Positions 8,260-17,495 of a stretch of 51,645 bases of DNA are shown here, piece by piece; the first letter of the stretch is position 1, and each line of letters starts with the position of its first letter. The stretch is from Oscillospiraceae bacterium (lineage in GTDB: Bacteria > Bacillota > Clostridia > Oscillospirales > Oscillospiraceae). Below the pieces are notes generated by a model that saw only the letters and a program-made list of their open reading frames with translations, was not told the origin of the DNA and searched no databases. The stretch lies in NCBI GenBank assembly GCA_009784725.1, contig WQXS01000014.1, positions 1-51,645 of the forward strand, written 5' to 3'. The translations under genes were made by a program, and so were the position numbers.

Positions 8260-9924
8260 ATGGCATATGAACAAGGACAATTAATTAATGACGGCGGTGA
8301 GGGTTGTATATATGAGGTGAGGGGTAACCCGGGCCTGCTGATGAAGATATACAACGAGAAGGATATACTCGGTAATCCCATTGTCACTGCTGATTTGCAT
8401 AATAAACTAAAATATATGCAGGAAAATCCGCCCGAGGATATGGTAACAAGCGGTGTTGTAGCATGGCCGCTTGAGCTGCTTTATGATGATTCGGACGAAC
8501 TCATCGGATTTGTTATGCCCCGCATGAACTACGACCTGCATATATCGCATACATATAATTACGTTCACCCAAAGCACGAAGCTGAAAAATATAAAGAATT
8601 CCCGTCCGTGGAATCAAGAATCAAAATTGCGATGAACCTTTGTTCTGCTCTTTATGCACTTCATGATAAAGGTTATATCGTAGGAGATTTAAACCACGAT
8701 AATATAGGAGTCAGTTACAGCACGGACAGAATATGCCTTATGGACTGTGACTCGTTTCATATCACAGACGATGCGGGAGATGTATTCAGGACAAATGTAA
8801 TAATGCAGGGATATCTTGCGCCGGAAATAATCGACCACTGCAACAACGAACGTGCAGCCGGAAGACCGTTTAACCTCGATGATGTGGCACTCCCTACATT
8901 TACAAAAGAAAGCGACCTGTTCTGCCTTGCCGTACATATTTTCAAGCTGTTAATGAACGGAGCAGACCCGTTTAGGGGAGTAAAAAAAGGTGTTACCGAA
9001 GCAGCAGGAACGCAGCCTCTCGGAAATGATGCAATTGAACAGAACACATATATGTTCCGTGAAGGTTATGAGCCCTCTTCAGTTTTTTGCCCGCCCGCTG
9101 AAGCATTGCCCCGCAGTATATTCGCACTGTTTGACGATGCGTTTATCCGAAGCAGGGATAACCCTGCCCTGCGCCCCGACTCAACCGACTGGTACTCAAT
9201 ACTGGAACAATATCAAAAGCTTGAACTCACGCAATGCACAAAAAATCAAAAACATCAGTATTATAAAGTACTGAAAACATGCCCGTACTGCGCTGCGGAC
9301 AAAAAAATGCTGGATATCCTCAAAGGAAGAAAAAACTGGTATGACAGCATCGGGATTGTCGCAGCAATTTGCGGTATCCTTCTTGCAGGCGGAATTGGTA
9401 TAGGGCTTACATTTTCACTGATCAGCAGACCAAATACAACAGTAATAACAGGCGGACCGGATGCACCCGGAGTTGTATTGTGGAACGAGCTAAAAGATAA
9501 TCCGCCGGAAATCAAGTCGCCCGAAACCACACCTGTACCAACACCGGTACCGCAATCCAAACCTCCCGAAGAAGGAACCGGGCTTCGTGAGCTTTACGAT
9601 GCAATACTTGAATCAACCGATGAAATTATCCTGGTCATAGAATGGAAGGATATAGCCGATGACCCGAATGACCGCGGATATGCCGTACTGGAACGAACAG
9701 AAGAAAACCAAGAGTGGTTCTTACATAACAGATGGGGAGATGTATTCCCGATTCAACCGGAGTTTACATACAATGACGGCGTATTTTCAATCAGCCAGCC
9801 AACTGTTCATGACAGAGTCTATAACTTAAATGAAGATAATACAGGAATATTCACCAACGCCGATAACGGAGAAGAACTGACCTGGCAGCTCGAGGAAGAC
9901 GAACCGGAATCTGAGGATGATTAA
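8260..9924 (+). CDS. Membrane protein-kinase-like protein (vWA/PP2C-associated type), upstream of essC
   Basis: 554 residues. A kinase fold (about 5-320) has the Gly-rich NDGGEGCIYEV, Lys29 in LLMKIY, catalytic-loop GDLNHDN with D143 and N148, and LMDCDSF at 160-166 in place of DFG. GD-N and D-x-D-S-F variants are characteristic of the kinase partner in TerY/PP2C triads, so activity is plausible. A Cys/His cluster (C326, H332, C341, C344) suggests a zinc site. One membrane helix (about 363-387) leads to a Thr/Pro linker and a ~120-residue outer domain. It lies 57 bp before essC, the place and topology (kinase fold, helix, exodomain) of the pseudokinase EssB/YukC in classical systems, but no direct EssB similarity is recognisable. 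Confidence 0.82.
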   Translation: MAYEQGQLINDGGEGCIYEVRGNPGLLMKIYNEKDILGNPIVTADLHNKLKYMQENPPEDMVTSGVVAWPLELLYDDSDELIGFVMPRMNYDLHISHTYNYVHPKHEAEKYKEFPSVESRIKIAMNLCSALYALHDKGYIVGDLNHDNIGVSYSTDRICLMDCDSFHITDDAGDVFRTNVIMQGYLAPEIIDHCNNERAAGRPFNLDDVALPTFTKESDLFCLAVHIFKLLMNGADPFRGVKKGVTEAAGTQPLGNDAIEQNTYMFREGYEPSSVFCPPAEALPRSIFALFDDAFIRSRDNPALRPDSTDWYSILEQYQKLELTQCTKNQKHQYYKVLKTCPYCAADKKMLDILKGRKNWYDSIGIVAAICGILLAGGIGIGLTFSLISRPNTTVITGGPDAPGVVLWNELKDNPPEIKSPETTPVPTPVPQSKPPEEGTGLRELYDAILESTDEIILVIEWKDIADDPNDRGYAVLERTEENQEWFLHNRWGDVFPIQPEFTYNDGVFSISQPTVHDRVYNLNEDNTGIFTNADNGEELTWQLEEDEPESEDD

Positions 9925-9981
9925 TTATCTGCCATAGTAACCGAATCCATATTAAAGAATAACAAAGGGGGGAACATCTTA

Positions 9982-12900
9982 ATGAATTTTGTCCTTACAA
10001 TTCACTATAAACTGGGAGTTCAAGAGATTTTCCTTCCGAGTATTCAAAACCGTACAGTTACACTTGAGCTTGATAATAAACTAGCGGGCATTAACAAAGA
10101 ACTTACTTTATTACTGGATGTGTTTGACGGTGTATGGATTATACATCCGAACGATTCGGTAACTTTTGACAAATCGCAAACTCTTTCGGACGGCCTTAGA
10201 ATTAATGCAAAGGTTGTAAAAAATAATGACGAAATAATAATCTTTGCCGATGAGCTTAAAGTAAATCAAACACTGTTTAAGAAATACCATGTCGAACCGG
10301 GTTCAAAAATTAAACTGGGTTCAAATGAATCAAATAATATAGTTTACAGCACTAAAAACCTTGTTTCCGGCAATCATTTTGTGATTGAAGAATCATCACG
10401 CGGAGCAGAAATTGTTGATAAAAGCCGAAACGGAACATTTGTTAACGGCAAAAAAGTAAACGGAAGACAAAAAATAAACTACGGTGATGAAATTAATGTT
10501 TTTGGCCTTAAAATAGTATGGCTTAAAGCGTTTATTGCAATCAGCCAAGGTCAAAGCGACTGCAAAATCTCAGGGCTTAAGCCGGTGGACGCAGAGGATT
10601 TTCCTGTCGTTGAAAATGAACCGGCGGATGCAGATGAGTTTTACTCGCGCAGCCCGAGGCAGATTCCAAAGCTTGATGATGAACCGGTGGAGTTTGATTC
10701 ACCTCCGGACTCCGGAATCCGAAGGCAGCGCCCGTTATGGATGGCAATAGGCCCTGCAATGACAATGGTATTGCCTATGACCATAGGTATAATGTTCATG
10801 ATGCTTGCAGCAAGAGCTGCAGACGTTGCAAGAAGCCCGTTTATGTTTATGGGTATATTCACATCTGCAACAGCTGCTTGTATAGGTGTATTTTGGGCAC
10901 TTACAAACGCACGATATCAAAAGAGAGCCGAAAAAGAAGACGAAGAAAAAAGACAAAGCAAATACCGCGGCTATCTGGACCGTATGGAAAGTATCGTTGA
11001 TGAAAAACATGATTATAACCGCATGATTCTTTCCGAGAGTTATCCGAGTATTAATCAAAGCATGGAACTGGTCAGCAGGCTCGACAGTCATTTATGGGAG
11101 CGAAATGTAAATCATCCTGACTTTCTTACAATAAGAATCGGAATGGGTGCAATTCCGTCACCGAATAAGATAGGAGTTCCAAAGGAACGGTTTTCACTCG
11201 TGGATGATGACCTTGCGGAACGTCCGTTTATGATACAAAAAAAGTACAGATTGCTGAAAAATGTACCGATTTTATTATCCCTGCTTGAGCATAAACTGAT
11301 TGGTGTAATAGCCGATAACCGGAGAACCGTTCTGGAAACAGCAAATCTGATTGCAGCCGAGATTGCCGTACTGCATTCATATACCGATGTAAAAATGGTT
11401 TTCATTATACCTCAGACAGAGGACTGGAGCTTTGCAAAATGGCTGCCGCACACATGGGCGGAAGACAACTCAATCCGTTTGATTGCAAATAAACCGAGCA
11501 GCATCGGTGAAGTTCTTTACCATCTTTCGGGAGTGGTAAGGACCCGTTCCGATGATGACAGACAAAAAAGCAATAACCTGCCGCATTATGTTGTTTTTAT
11601 CGGTGACCCTGATCTTGTTGAGCATGAGGCGGCAATGAAATCAATAATGGATAAAGGGCAGGAAATAGGGTTTTCAACAATTCTTTTATATAACGAAATA
11701 GACAGACTGCCGAGCAACTGCACGGTAATCGTTCAAAGGACACAAGAATACAGCGGATATTACAGCTTTGACAACAAATTTGAAGACGTTTCGAAAGTTA
11801 ATTTCGACTCGGTTAAACCCGAACAGCTAAACAATACAACAAGATTTTTGTCGGGAGTTAAGGTTAAAGAAGCCGAAGGCTCCGGTGCAATCCCTCAAAT
11901 GCTGACTTTCCTTGATATGTACAAAACAAGCAAAGCCGATGGCATAGATATATACAGAAACTGGCTTGAAAACCGTACATATGAAAGCATGAAAGCAATG
12001 ATCGGCGCCCGAGGCGGAGGAACTCCCGTATACTTGGATATTCATGAAAAATATCACGGGCCGCACGGACTTGTTGCAGGCACAACAGGCTCGGGTAAGA
12101 GTGAAATGCTGCAGACATATATTCTTTCGCTTGCCGTCAGCTATCATCCGCATGAGGTTTCATTTATTCTCATCGACTATAAAGGCGGAGGAATGGCAGA
12201 GAGCTTTAAGGCACTCACTCATGTTGCAGGTATAATAACAAACCTCGGCGGAAACCAGACAAACCGTGCTCTTGCATCAATCAGAAGTGAAATAAAACGC
12301 CGTCAGGCGGTCTTTAACGAATATAAAATCAAACACATAGACGACTATATCGAACTGTACCGTGCAGGAAAAGCGGGAGACCCGATGCCGCACCTGCTTA
12401 TTATCGCCGATGAGTTTGCGGAGCTTAAAAAAGAACAGCCGGAATTTGTCCGTGAGCTTGTCAGTGCATCAAGGGTCGGGCGCAGTCTCGGAGTCCACCT
12501 GATACTTGCAACACAAAAACCCGACGGTGTTGTCGATGATCAGATCTGGTCAAACACAAAATTCAGAGTATGTCTGCGGGTTGCAGAGAAAGCAGACAGT
12601 ATGGGTATGCTGAAGCATCCGGAGGCTGCATATATTACGCAGGCAGGACGGGGATTCTTCCAGGTCGGTAACGATGAAATATTCGAAGAATTCCAATCTG
12701 GATGGTCGGGAGCCCGTTATGAGCCGGACATACCTTTTTCCGATGAAAAAAGCAGCGATGTAAAACTGATAAATCTTTGGGGCCGTGCAAGAGTGCTCAG
12801 TACAGGTAAAAAGAAAGAAACCGCATCGGAAGAAAAACAGATTCAACTCGATATTGTGACAGCCTACATTGCAGAAATTGCAAAAAAGCACGGAATTGAA

Positions 12901-14568
12901 GCGATTTCAAATGTATGGCTGCCGCCATTACCCAAAAAACTGTATCTAAGCGACCTGCAAGAGACAGAACTTCCGGACAATGAGCTTTGTGTACCGGTAG
13001 GTTTACTGGATGACCCTGTACTGCAAGAGCAACGGACTGTTTCGGTAAACTTCACACAGGATAATCACATGATAGTTGCATCCTCGGCTGCCGGAGGAAA
13101 AACAACTTTTATGCAGACAGTTTTATATGGCCTTATAACATCAAAAACACCGGAGCAATTACATATTTACATTATAGATTATGCATCAAGAGCACTGAGT
13201 GTATTTGGCGTACTTCCTCATGTCGGCGGAGTATTATTTGATGATAATCCGGATAAAATCGACAAGCTGATTTCAATGCTGATGAAAGAGTTAAACAGGC
13301 GTAAAATTCAAATTGCATCAAAAAGCCTCGGATCGTTTAAGGAATATTCAAAACTATATGATGATGTCCCGGCAATTATGTTGGTCGTAGACAACTTCTC
13401 TGCATATATGGAAGGCAACCCGAGGCAGGAGGATAACATGATGAAGCTTGCGGCAGAGTCTGCAAGTTACGGAATATATTTGATGATCAGCTGTACGAAT
13501 CATACGGATGTAAGAAGCAAGCTCAGACAAAATATCCGAAACGGCATTGGTCTGCAGATGCCGGGCAAGTACGATTATGATGAAATTCTTGGTAATCGAG
13601 GCAGTATGACCGCAGAAGAAGGCTGCCCCGGCCGCGGTCTTATCAAAATGGACAGCCCCGACCAAAAAGAATCACGCTCTCTGGAATTCCAGACTGCGTT
13701 ATGTATAAAAACTGATGATACATCTCTAATTAATGCAAAACTTGCAGAAGTATTCAAAGAGATGGCGGATGTTTGGAAAGGCAGAAAAGCGACACGGATA
13801 CCCGAAGTTCCGTCAGACCTTTCATATGAAGCGTTTAAGGATTATCCCGAGACAAAAGAAGCAATACAGGAAGGCCTTTTCCCGATTGCTTATGATATCT
13901 CTGAAGCACAGCTTGTTTCATTGAACCTTGAAGACATATTCTGCTATATTATCTCAGGCGGAATGCGTACGGGAAAAAGTAATGCAGTCCGGTTTTTTGC
14001 ATCCGCGGCAAAACAAACAGATACCGATGTCATCATAATTGATACAAGCGAACAGCTGAAGGATTTTGCTTCGGATAATGAAATATTATGCCTTGTAACT
14101 GCAGATGAAATTTACAATTGGGTAGAGCAAACACTTGAACCTGAGTTTAAACGCCGCAATGGTAATATCAAAAAAGCCGGAGGGCGCAAATTTACAAAGA
14201 AGGCACAGGAAAATGAAAAGCAGCTGCTTGTGCTGATTCATGATTTCAGCGGATTTATTGCAGCAGCAAAAACCGAAGAGAAAGATATGACGGATTTTCT
14301 TGCAGCAATGACAAAAATGGGCAGCGGCCACAAGGTTACTATTGCCGCTGTAATAACCCGTGAAGACAGCACAACTTACGCACATGATCCGATATATACC
14401 GGATTTATATCATGGAAAACAGGGCTTCACCTTGGCGGACAGGTTGATACTCAGCGTGCTCTCGAGTTTGATATGAACTATGCTGCAAGCTCCAAGAAAC
14501 TTCCGCCGGGATATTTCCATACAATGATTGGGCCAAACACAATAGTTGCTGTTATGCCGGAGGTTTAG
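9982..14568 (+). CDS. essC: Type VII secretion FHA/FtsK-SpoIIIE ATPase EssC
   Basis: 1528 residues, close to the size of Firmicutes EssC/YukBA. An N-terminal FHA-like segment precedes a clear FHA domain (about 85-165, with GSNESNNIV, SGNHFVIE and SRNGTFVNG), then two membrane helices (about 253-276 and 285-305), then three stacked ATPase domains. Walker A: GTTGSGKS (K706), SSAAGGKTT (K1040), GGMRTGKS (K1332). Walker B of domain 1 is LLIIADE (D810, E811); domains 2 and 3 have LVVDNF and LIHDFSG. It forms the hexameric motor that exports WXG100 proteins. The FHA domain binds phosphothreonine in other proteins, which fits the kinase and phosphatase genes alongside. Very strong ribosome site AAAGGGGGG. 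Confidence 0.95.
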   Translation: MNFVLTIHYKLGVQEIFLPSIQNRTVTLELDNKLAGINKELTLLLDVFDGVWIIHPNDSVTFDKSQTLSDGLRINAKVVKNNDEIIIFADELKVNQTLFKKYHVEPGSKIKLGSNESNNIVYSTKNLVSGNHFVIEESSRGAEIVDKSRNGTFVNGKKVNGRQKINYGDEINVFGLKIVWLKAFIAISQGQSDCKISGLKPVDAEDFPVVENEPADADEFYSRSPRQIPKLDDEPVEFDSPPDSGIRRQRPLWMAIGPAMTMVLPMTIGIMFMMLAARAADVARSPFMFMGIFTSATAACIGVFWALTNARYQKRAEKEDEEKRQSKYRGYLDRMESIVDEKHDYNRMILSESYPSINQSMELVSRLDSHLWERNVNHPDFLTIRIGMGAIPSPNKIGVPKERFSLVDDDLAERPFMIQKKYRLLKNVPILLSLLEHKLIGVIADNRRTVLETANLIAAEIAVLHSYTDVKMVFIIPQTEDWSFAKWLPHTWAEDNSIRLIANKPSSIGEVLYHLSGVVRTRSDDDRQKSNNLPHYVVFIGDPDLVEHEAAMKSIMDKGQEIGFSTILLYNEIDRLPSNCTVIVQRTQEYSGYYSFDNKFEDVSKVNFDSVKPEQLNNTTRFLSGVKVKEAEGSGAIPQMLTFLDMYKTSKADGIDIYRNWLENRTYESMKAMIGARGGGTPVYLDIHEKYHGPHGLVAGTTGSGKSEMLQTYILSLAVSYHPHEVSFILIDYKGGGMAESFKALTHVAGIITNLGGNQTNRALASIRSEIKRRQAVFNEYKIKHIDDYIELYRAGKAGDPMPHLLIIADEFAELKKEQPEFVRELVSASRVGRSLGVHLILATQKPDGVVDDQIWSNTKFRVCLRVAEKADSMGMLKHPEAAYITQAGRGFFQVGNDEIFEEFQSGWSGARYEPDIPFSDEKSSDVKLINLWGRARVLSTGKKKETASEEKQIQLDIVTAYIAEIAKKHGIEAISNVWLPPLPKKLYLSDLQETELPDNELCVPVGLLDDPVLQEQRTVSVNFTQDNHMIVASSAAGGKTTFMQTVLYGLITSKTPEQLHIYIIDYASRALSVFGVLPHVGGVLFDDNPDKIDKLISMLMKELNRRKIQIASKSLGSFKEYSKLYDDVPAIMLVVDNFSAYMEGNPRQEDNMMKLAAESASYGIYLMISCTNHTDVRSKLRQNIRNGIGLQMPGKYDYDEILGNRGSMTAEEGCPGRGLIKMDSPDQKESRSLEFQTALCIKTDDTSLINAKLAEVFKEMADVWKGRKATRIPEVPSDLSYEAFKDYPETKEAIQEGLFPIAYDISEAQLVSLNLEDIFCYIISGGMRTGKSNAVRFFASAAKQTDTDVIIIDTSEQLKDFASDNEILCLVTADEIYNWVEQTLEPEFKRRNGNIKKAGGRKFTKKAQENEKQLLVLIHDFSGFIAAAKTEEKDMTDFLAAMTKMGSGHKVTIAAVITREDSTTYAHDPIYTGFISWKTGLHLGGQVDTQRALEFDMNYAASSKKLPPGYFHTMIGPNTIVAVMPEV

Positions 14569-14571
14569 AAA

Positions 14572-15303
14572 ATGGAATATTCTCCGTCTTTGGCATTATG
14601 GGACGACAAACCGAAACGTGCTTTAATCCTGAAAAACCTTCTTGATATGTTTGCACCGGAGGACAAGGAAACAACGCTGCTGCCGAATGAACTGCTGCCG
14701 CCCATTGAGAATCATGATGTTGTTTTTCTTTCATTTGATGAATGCGACGAAGCTGCACTGAGTGCAGCACGTTCGGTACGTATATCAAACGATATGACAT
14801 ACCTGATGCTGATAGGTGATAAAAACAGTAATTTTCAGCCATTCTTTAAGCCGAAAATCAGACCGAGCGGAGTACTTTTTCATCCGTTGCAAACACCAAT
14901 ACTGCGCGAATCATTGGAAGAAATTGCAGAAGAATTTCAGCGGCTGACACAATCGGAAAATGATGAAATGTATGTACTCAAATCCGAGGGTGTGACATAC
15001 AGAATCGCATACAGGGATATACTTTTCTTTGAAGCAGACAATAAACAGATAATGCTGCATACATCCGGTCAGGCAATCCGGTATTACGAATCAATGGAAA
15101 ATCTGGCAACGGTTTTACCCGGTTATTTTATACGGTGCCACAGAGGTTATATAGTGAACATACGCAAGGTGGAGGAAGTACGGAGTGCCGAGATGGAGCT
15201 GAGATTATCCGGCGGCTACAGGATTCCGTTTTCACGTTCAAAACGCAGTGCAGTATCGGATGCATTGTCCCTGAAGGGTCAAGCTTCTGCTGATGTAAAC
15301 TGA
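14572..15303 (+). CDS. LytTR DNA-binding regulator with receiver-like N-terminus
   Basis: 243 residues. The C-terminal LytTR domain (about 130-235) contains YRIAYRDILFFEADNKQI, FIRCHRGYIVNIRKV and GYRIPFSRSKR, the usual DNA-binding features. The N-terminal ~115 residues look like a receiver fold (ALILKNLLDMF, HDVVFLSFD, ending GVLFHPLQTPILRESL like the conserved Lys-Pro strand), but acidic-pocket and phosphoacceptor residues are not in place, so it is probably phosphorylation-independent. The ATG is 3 bp after the essC stop, hence co-translated with the motor. It may activate the WXG gene group downstream: a single LytTR-like 9-mer, ACCGTTCGT, lies at 15950 upstream of 16022 (weak evidence). 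Confidence 0.83.
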   Translation: MEYSPSLALWDDKPKRALILKNLLDMFAPEDKETTLLPNELLPPIENHDVVFLSFDECDEAALSAARSVRISNDMTYLMLIGDKNSNFQPFFKPKIRPSGVLFHPLQTPILRESLEEIAEEFQRLTQSENDEMYVLKSEGVTYRIAYRDILFFEADNKQIMLHTSGQAIRYYESMENLATVLPGYFIRCHRGYIVNIRKVEEVRSAEMELRLSGGYRIPFSRSKRSAVSDALSLKGQASADVN

Positions 15304-15316
15304 AAGGATAACCAAA

Positions 15317-15667
15317 ATGGATATATCTTTTATCTTCACTGCAGATGAAATTTTCACTTTAGCATCAATGATAAATAACCATTCACCTGCCGGAAAAGAA
15401 TTTATCGGCAATGCTCTGACGGATGCACAGATATGTGATTTATCGAGCCTGGCAGAAAAAGAACATGCACAAATTAACGGGGATAAGTTGGAGCTTGAGC
15501 CTGTAATCCGTATGGTTTTTGACACTGTAACAAAAGCGGTAAGGGTTGTGAATGTTGACGATTACTGGATGATATATTCAAACCGGTTAACACTTAAATG
15601 TGAAAAGTACCGGTTTAAAGAGAACTCCTGGAAAATATCACCAATAAAAGGAGCAGCGGAACAATGA
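15317..15667 (+). CDS. Unrecognised 116-residue protein of the type VII block
   Basis: No family recognised. No signal peptide or membrane helix; predicted mixed alpha/beta. It sits 13 bp after the LytTR gene and its stop overlaps the YukD-like gene start by 4 bp, so it is translated with that partner. The sequence begins MDISFIFTADEIFTLASMI and has a central YWMIYSNRLTL strand. A substrate-chaperone or YukD-binding role is possible from position, but nothing in the sequence proves it. AAAGGATAA gives a good ribosome site. Confidence 0.7.
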   Translation: MDISFIFTADEIFTLASMINNHSPAGKEFIGNALTDAQICDLSSLAEKEHAQINGDKLELEPVIRMVFDTVTKAVRVVNVDDYWMIYSNRLTLKCEKYRFKENSWKISPIKGAAEQ

Positions 15668-15912
15668 AAATATTTATTGAAATTAATACACCGGGAAACG
15701 GCAAGAGTTATGAACTGCTCCTTGATGACAAGCTTACGGTAGGTGCAGCGAAGGAAATGATAATTGAACAAATAACTGCATTCGAAAATAATCATATTAT
15801 TTTTGATGAAGAGGCGGCATTATTTTCAACAGCAGAACGTATAAAATTACAGGATCACCGTAACCTGCGAAAAGCCGGGGTGGAAAGCGGAAATGTTTTA
15901 TTGCTTCTTTGA
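15664..15912 (+). CDS. YukD/EsaB-like ubiquitin-fold protein
   Basis: 82 residues, the size of YukD/EsaB. The pattern MKIFIEIN, SYELLLDDKLTVGAAKEMI and ending in RKAGVESGNVLLLL fits a beta-grasp (ubiquitin-like) fold with the characteristic G-D/N-x-L final strand. EsaB/YukD are cytosolic accessory proteins of Firmicutes type VII systems. It starts inside the stop of the previous gene (ATGA overlap) and lies between the motor and the secreted-protein genes. It lacks a C-terminal GlyGly, so no conjugation role is implied. Confidence 0.8.
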   Translation: MKIFIEINTPGNGKSYELLLDDKLTVGAAKEMIIEQITAFENNHIIFDEEAALFSTAERIKLQDHRNLRKAGVESGNVLLLL

Positions 15913-15990
15913 AGTTAAAGCATCAGATACAAGTGACACCATTTTTATTACCGTTCGTCAGAATGAACCATCCATAAAATTGCAGGCATG

Positions 15991-15996
15991 TATAAT
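15991..15996 (+). promoter_or_regulatory. Possible internal promoter (-10) before WXG genes
   Basis: TATAAT preceded directly by TG, 25 bases before the ATG at 16022, in a 109-bp gap that contrasts with the tight spacing upstream. No good -35 hexamer is seen, which would suit an activator-dependent promoter. Confidence 0.4.
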
Positions 15997-16021
15997 AGAG
16001 CCATCATGGAGGAGATAAACA

Positions 16022-16333
16022 ATGTCTGACTTTAATTATACAAAAACAAATCCCAAAGGTCTTGATACTTCGGCAAGAAGCATTGAAGAGAGCATAATAA
16101 GGATTGAAAGCGCAATTTCAACAATTGATGAGTCGCTGCGTTCCCTTGAAACCTCATGGACCGGCGAAGGCAGTACAGCGTTTTTCGACAGATATAACAT
16201 TGATATAAATAATTTCAACATGCTGATTAAAAAACTTAAATTACTAAACGGGCAATTAAGTCAGGCGGCAGGAATATATGACAAAGCAGACGATGAAGCA
16301 AACAACATTGTGAGCAACCTGAGTATCGGCTAA
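16022..16333 (+). CDS. WXG100-family protein 1
   Basis: 103 residues; two helices around W46-T-G48 (SWTGEG), the hairpin turn of ESAT-6/WXG100 proteins. The C-terminal helix carries Y86-DKA-D90, a YxxxD type VII export signal. Strong GGAGGAGA ribosome site. It should form helical-bundle dimers and be exported by EssC. First of a tandem group of WXG-like genes, 13 bp before the next. Confidence 0.9.
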   Translation: MSDFNYTKTNPKGLDTSARSIEESIIRIESAISTIDESLRSLETSWTGEGSTAFFDRYNIDINNFNMLIKKLKLLNGQLSQAAGIYDKADDEANNIVSNLSIG

Positions 16334-16346
16334 AGAGGTAAAAGTT

Positions 16347-16697
16347 ATGTCTGACAATATGAACATTAAAATAGATACCGGTAAAATGAAAGAAGCCGCA
16401 GGTATTGTTGAGAGCCAAATGAACATTATCACCAACTGCTTCGCAAGTATAAGAGATGACGTAAATATATTAAAAGCAAATAACTGGGAAAGCGACAGCG
16501 CAGATATTTTTATCAGGGGTATTAACAAAATCTGTAATGAACAGTTGGATGACAATACAGTAACTGCCGGGAGCATTATACAAACCTTAAAGGATTATAC
16601 AGCAAATCTTAATAATACAGCGGCAGCATTTGACACAGAAGATCAAAAACAAAACGATAAAATTGCATCGTTAAAAACAAGCATATTCGGAGTGTAG
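16347..16697 (+). CDS. WXG100-like protein 2
   Basis: 116 residues, all-helical with the central turn NNWESDS (W47-E-S49), so the Gly of WxG is replaced by Ser. FDTED near the C-terminus resembles the YxxxD export motif with Phe for Tyr. The start MSDNMNIKIDTGKMKEAAGIVE is typical of the family. It lies 13 bp after protein 1 and 11 bp before protein 3 and may pair with one of them as a heterodimer. Confidence 0.8.
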   Translation: MSDNMNIKIDTGKMKEAAGIVESQMNIITNCFASIRDDVNILKANNWESDSADIFIRGINKICNEQLDDNTVTAGSIIQTLKDYTANLNNTAAAFDTEDQKQNDKIASLKTSIFGV

Positions 16698-16708
16698 ACG
16701 AGGATTAT

Positions 16709-16999
16709 ATGGAAATTTCATTAGACTATTCAAAAGCGGAGCGTCAGGCAGATACTCTTGAGCAATGCGGAAATGACATGCTGCAGCAGAGTAATGATAT
16801 AAGTAATTTAATCACCGAAATACGCCGTGCCTGGCAGGGGGATACCTCAGAGATATACATAAAAAAGCTTGAAGCTTTGGGAAACGATTTAAAGCAAAGC
16901 TCCGATAAATGCAAGCAGGATGCAAAGGACTTCCGTGCAAGGATTAACTCGATAAGAAAAGCCGACGAGGAAGCAAGAGCATTTATAGAAAAGAAGTAA
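16709..16999 (+). CDS. WXG100-family protein 3
   Basis: 96 residues with W42-Q-G44 (RAWQGDTSEIYIKKL), a canonical WxG hairpin between two amphipathic helices. The tail has IRKADEEA where others have YxxxD/E, then a short Lys-rich end. It is 11 bp after protein 2, so the first three genes are one tight transcription group, followed by a 158-bp gap. Exported helical-bundle protein by family. Confidence 0.88.
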   Translation: MEISLDYSKAERQADTLEQCGNDMLQQSNDISNLITEIRRAWQGDTSEIYIKKLEALGNDLKQSSDKCKQDAKDFRARINSIRKADEEARAFIEKK

Positions 17000-17157
17000 A
17001 ATACAACTCACTCCAATAAACAGGTCATTCATCAGACCCGGCAACAGATGAAAAGCAGTATATGCTACATTAGAATCACAGAAGGAAAGCACCGCAAAAA
17101 ATGAATGTTATACATACTTGTATGTTTTGACATAAATAAAAATTAAGGAGCAAAGAA
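17000..17157 (+). promoter_or_regulatory. 158-bp gap with palindrome and TTGACA
   Basis: Holds the small palindrome ACATAC-tt-GTATGT (17112-17125) and a TTGACA at 17127-17132 without a matching -10 before the next ATG. A separate control point for WXG protein 4 is possible. Nothing else is recognisable. Confidence 0.3.
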
Positions 17158-17451
17158 ATGGAAATTAAAATTGACCCCAAATCAGTAAAGAACCATGTTG
17201 AGGAAATCAGAGCAGCAGCACGACAATACCAGCAAATGGAAGACCAAATGTTTGCAGACGGCAGAGATCTTGATACAAAGTGGGATGGCGCAGCAGCAGA
17301 CAAATTCGGATCAAAGATGAAAAATGAAGAGCCGTACTTTGATGAACTTTTTACAATCGCAGAGCAATGGTGTAAAGCAATCGACGATAGTGCAGACGAT
17401 TATGCAAAAACTGACAGCCAGGTCAGCGATAGCGTATCAACAAGAATATAA
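17158..17451 (+). CDS. WXG100-family protein 4
   Basis: 97 residues, the best match to a classical EsxA-like protein: MEIKIDPKSV start, W42-D-G44 in TKWDGAAADKF, and Y82-AKT-D86 (YxxxD export signal) in the C-terminal helix. AAGGAG ribosome site. It has its own upstream gap with possible control elements and 44 bp to the next gene. Likely the main secreted partner for the EssC motor, but which of the paralogues is structural and which is effector cannot be told here. Confidence 0.9.
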   Translation: MEIKIDPKSVKNHVEEIRAAARQYQQMEDQMFADGRDLDTKWDGAAADKFGSKMKNEEPYFDELFTIAEQWCKAIDDSADDYAKTDSQVSDSVSTRI

Positions 17452-17495
17452 ACATAAAAGTTCAAAATGAATTATTAAATTAAGGGAGAAAAATA

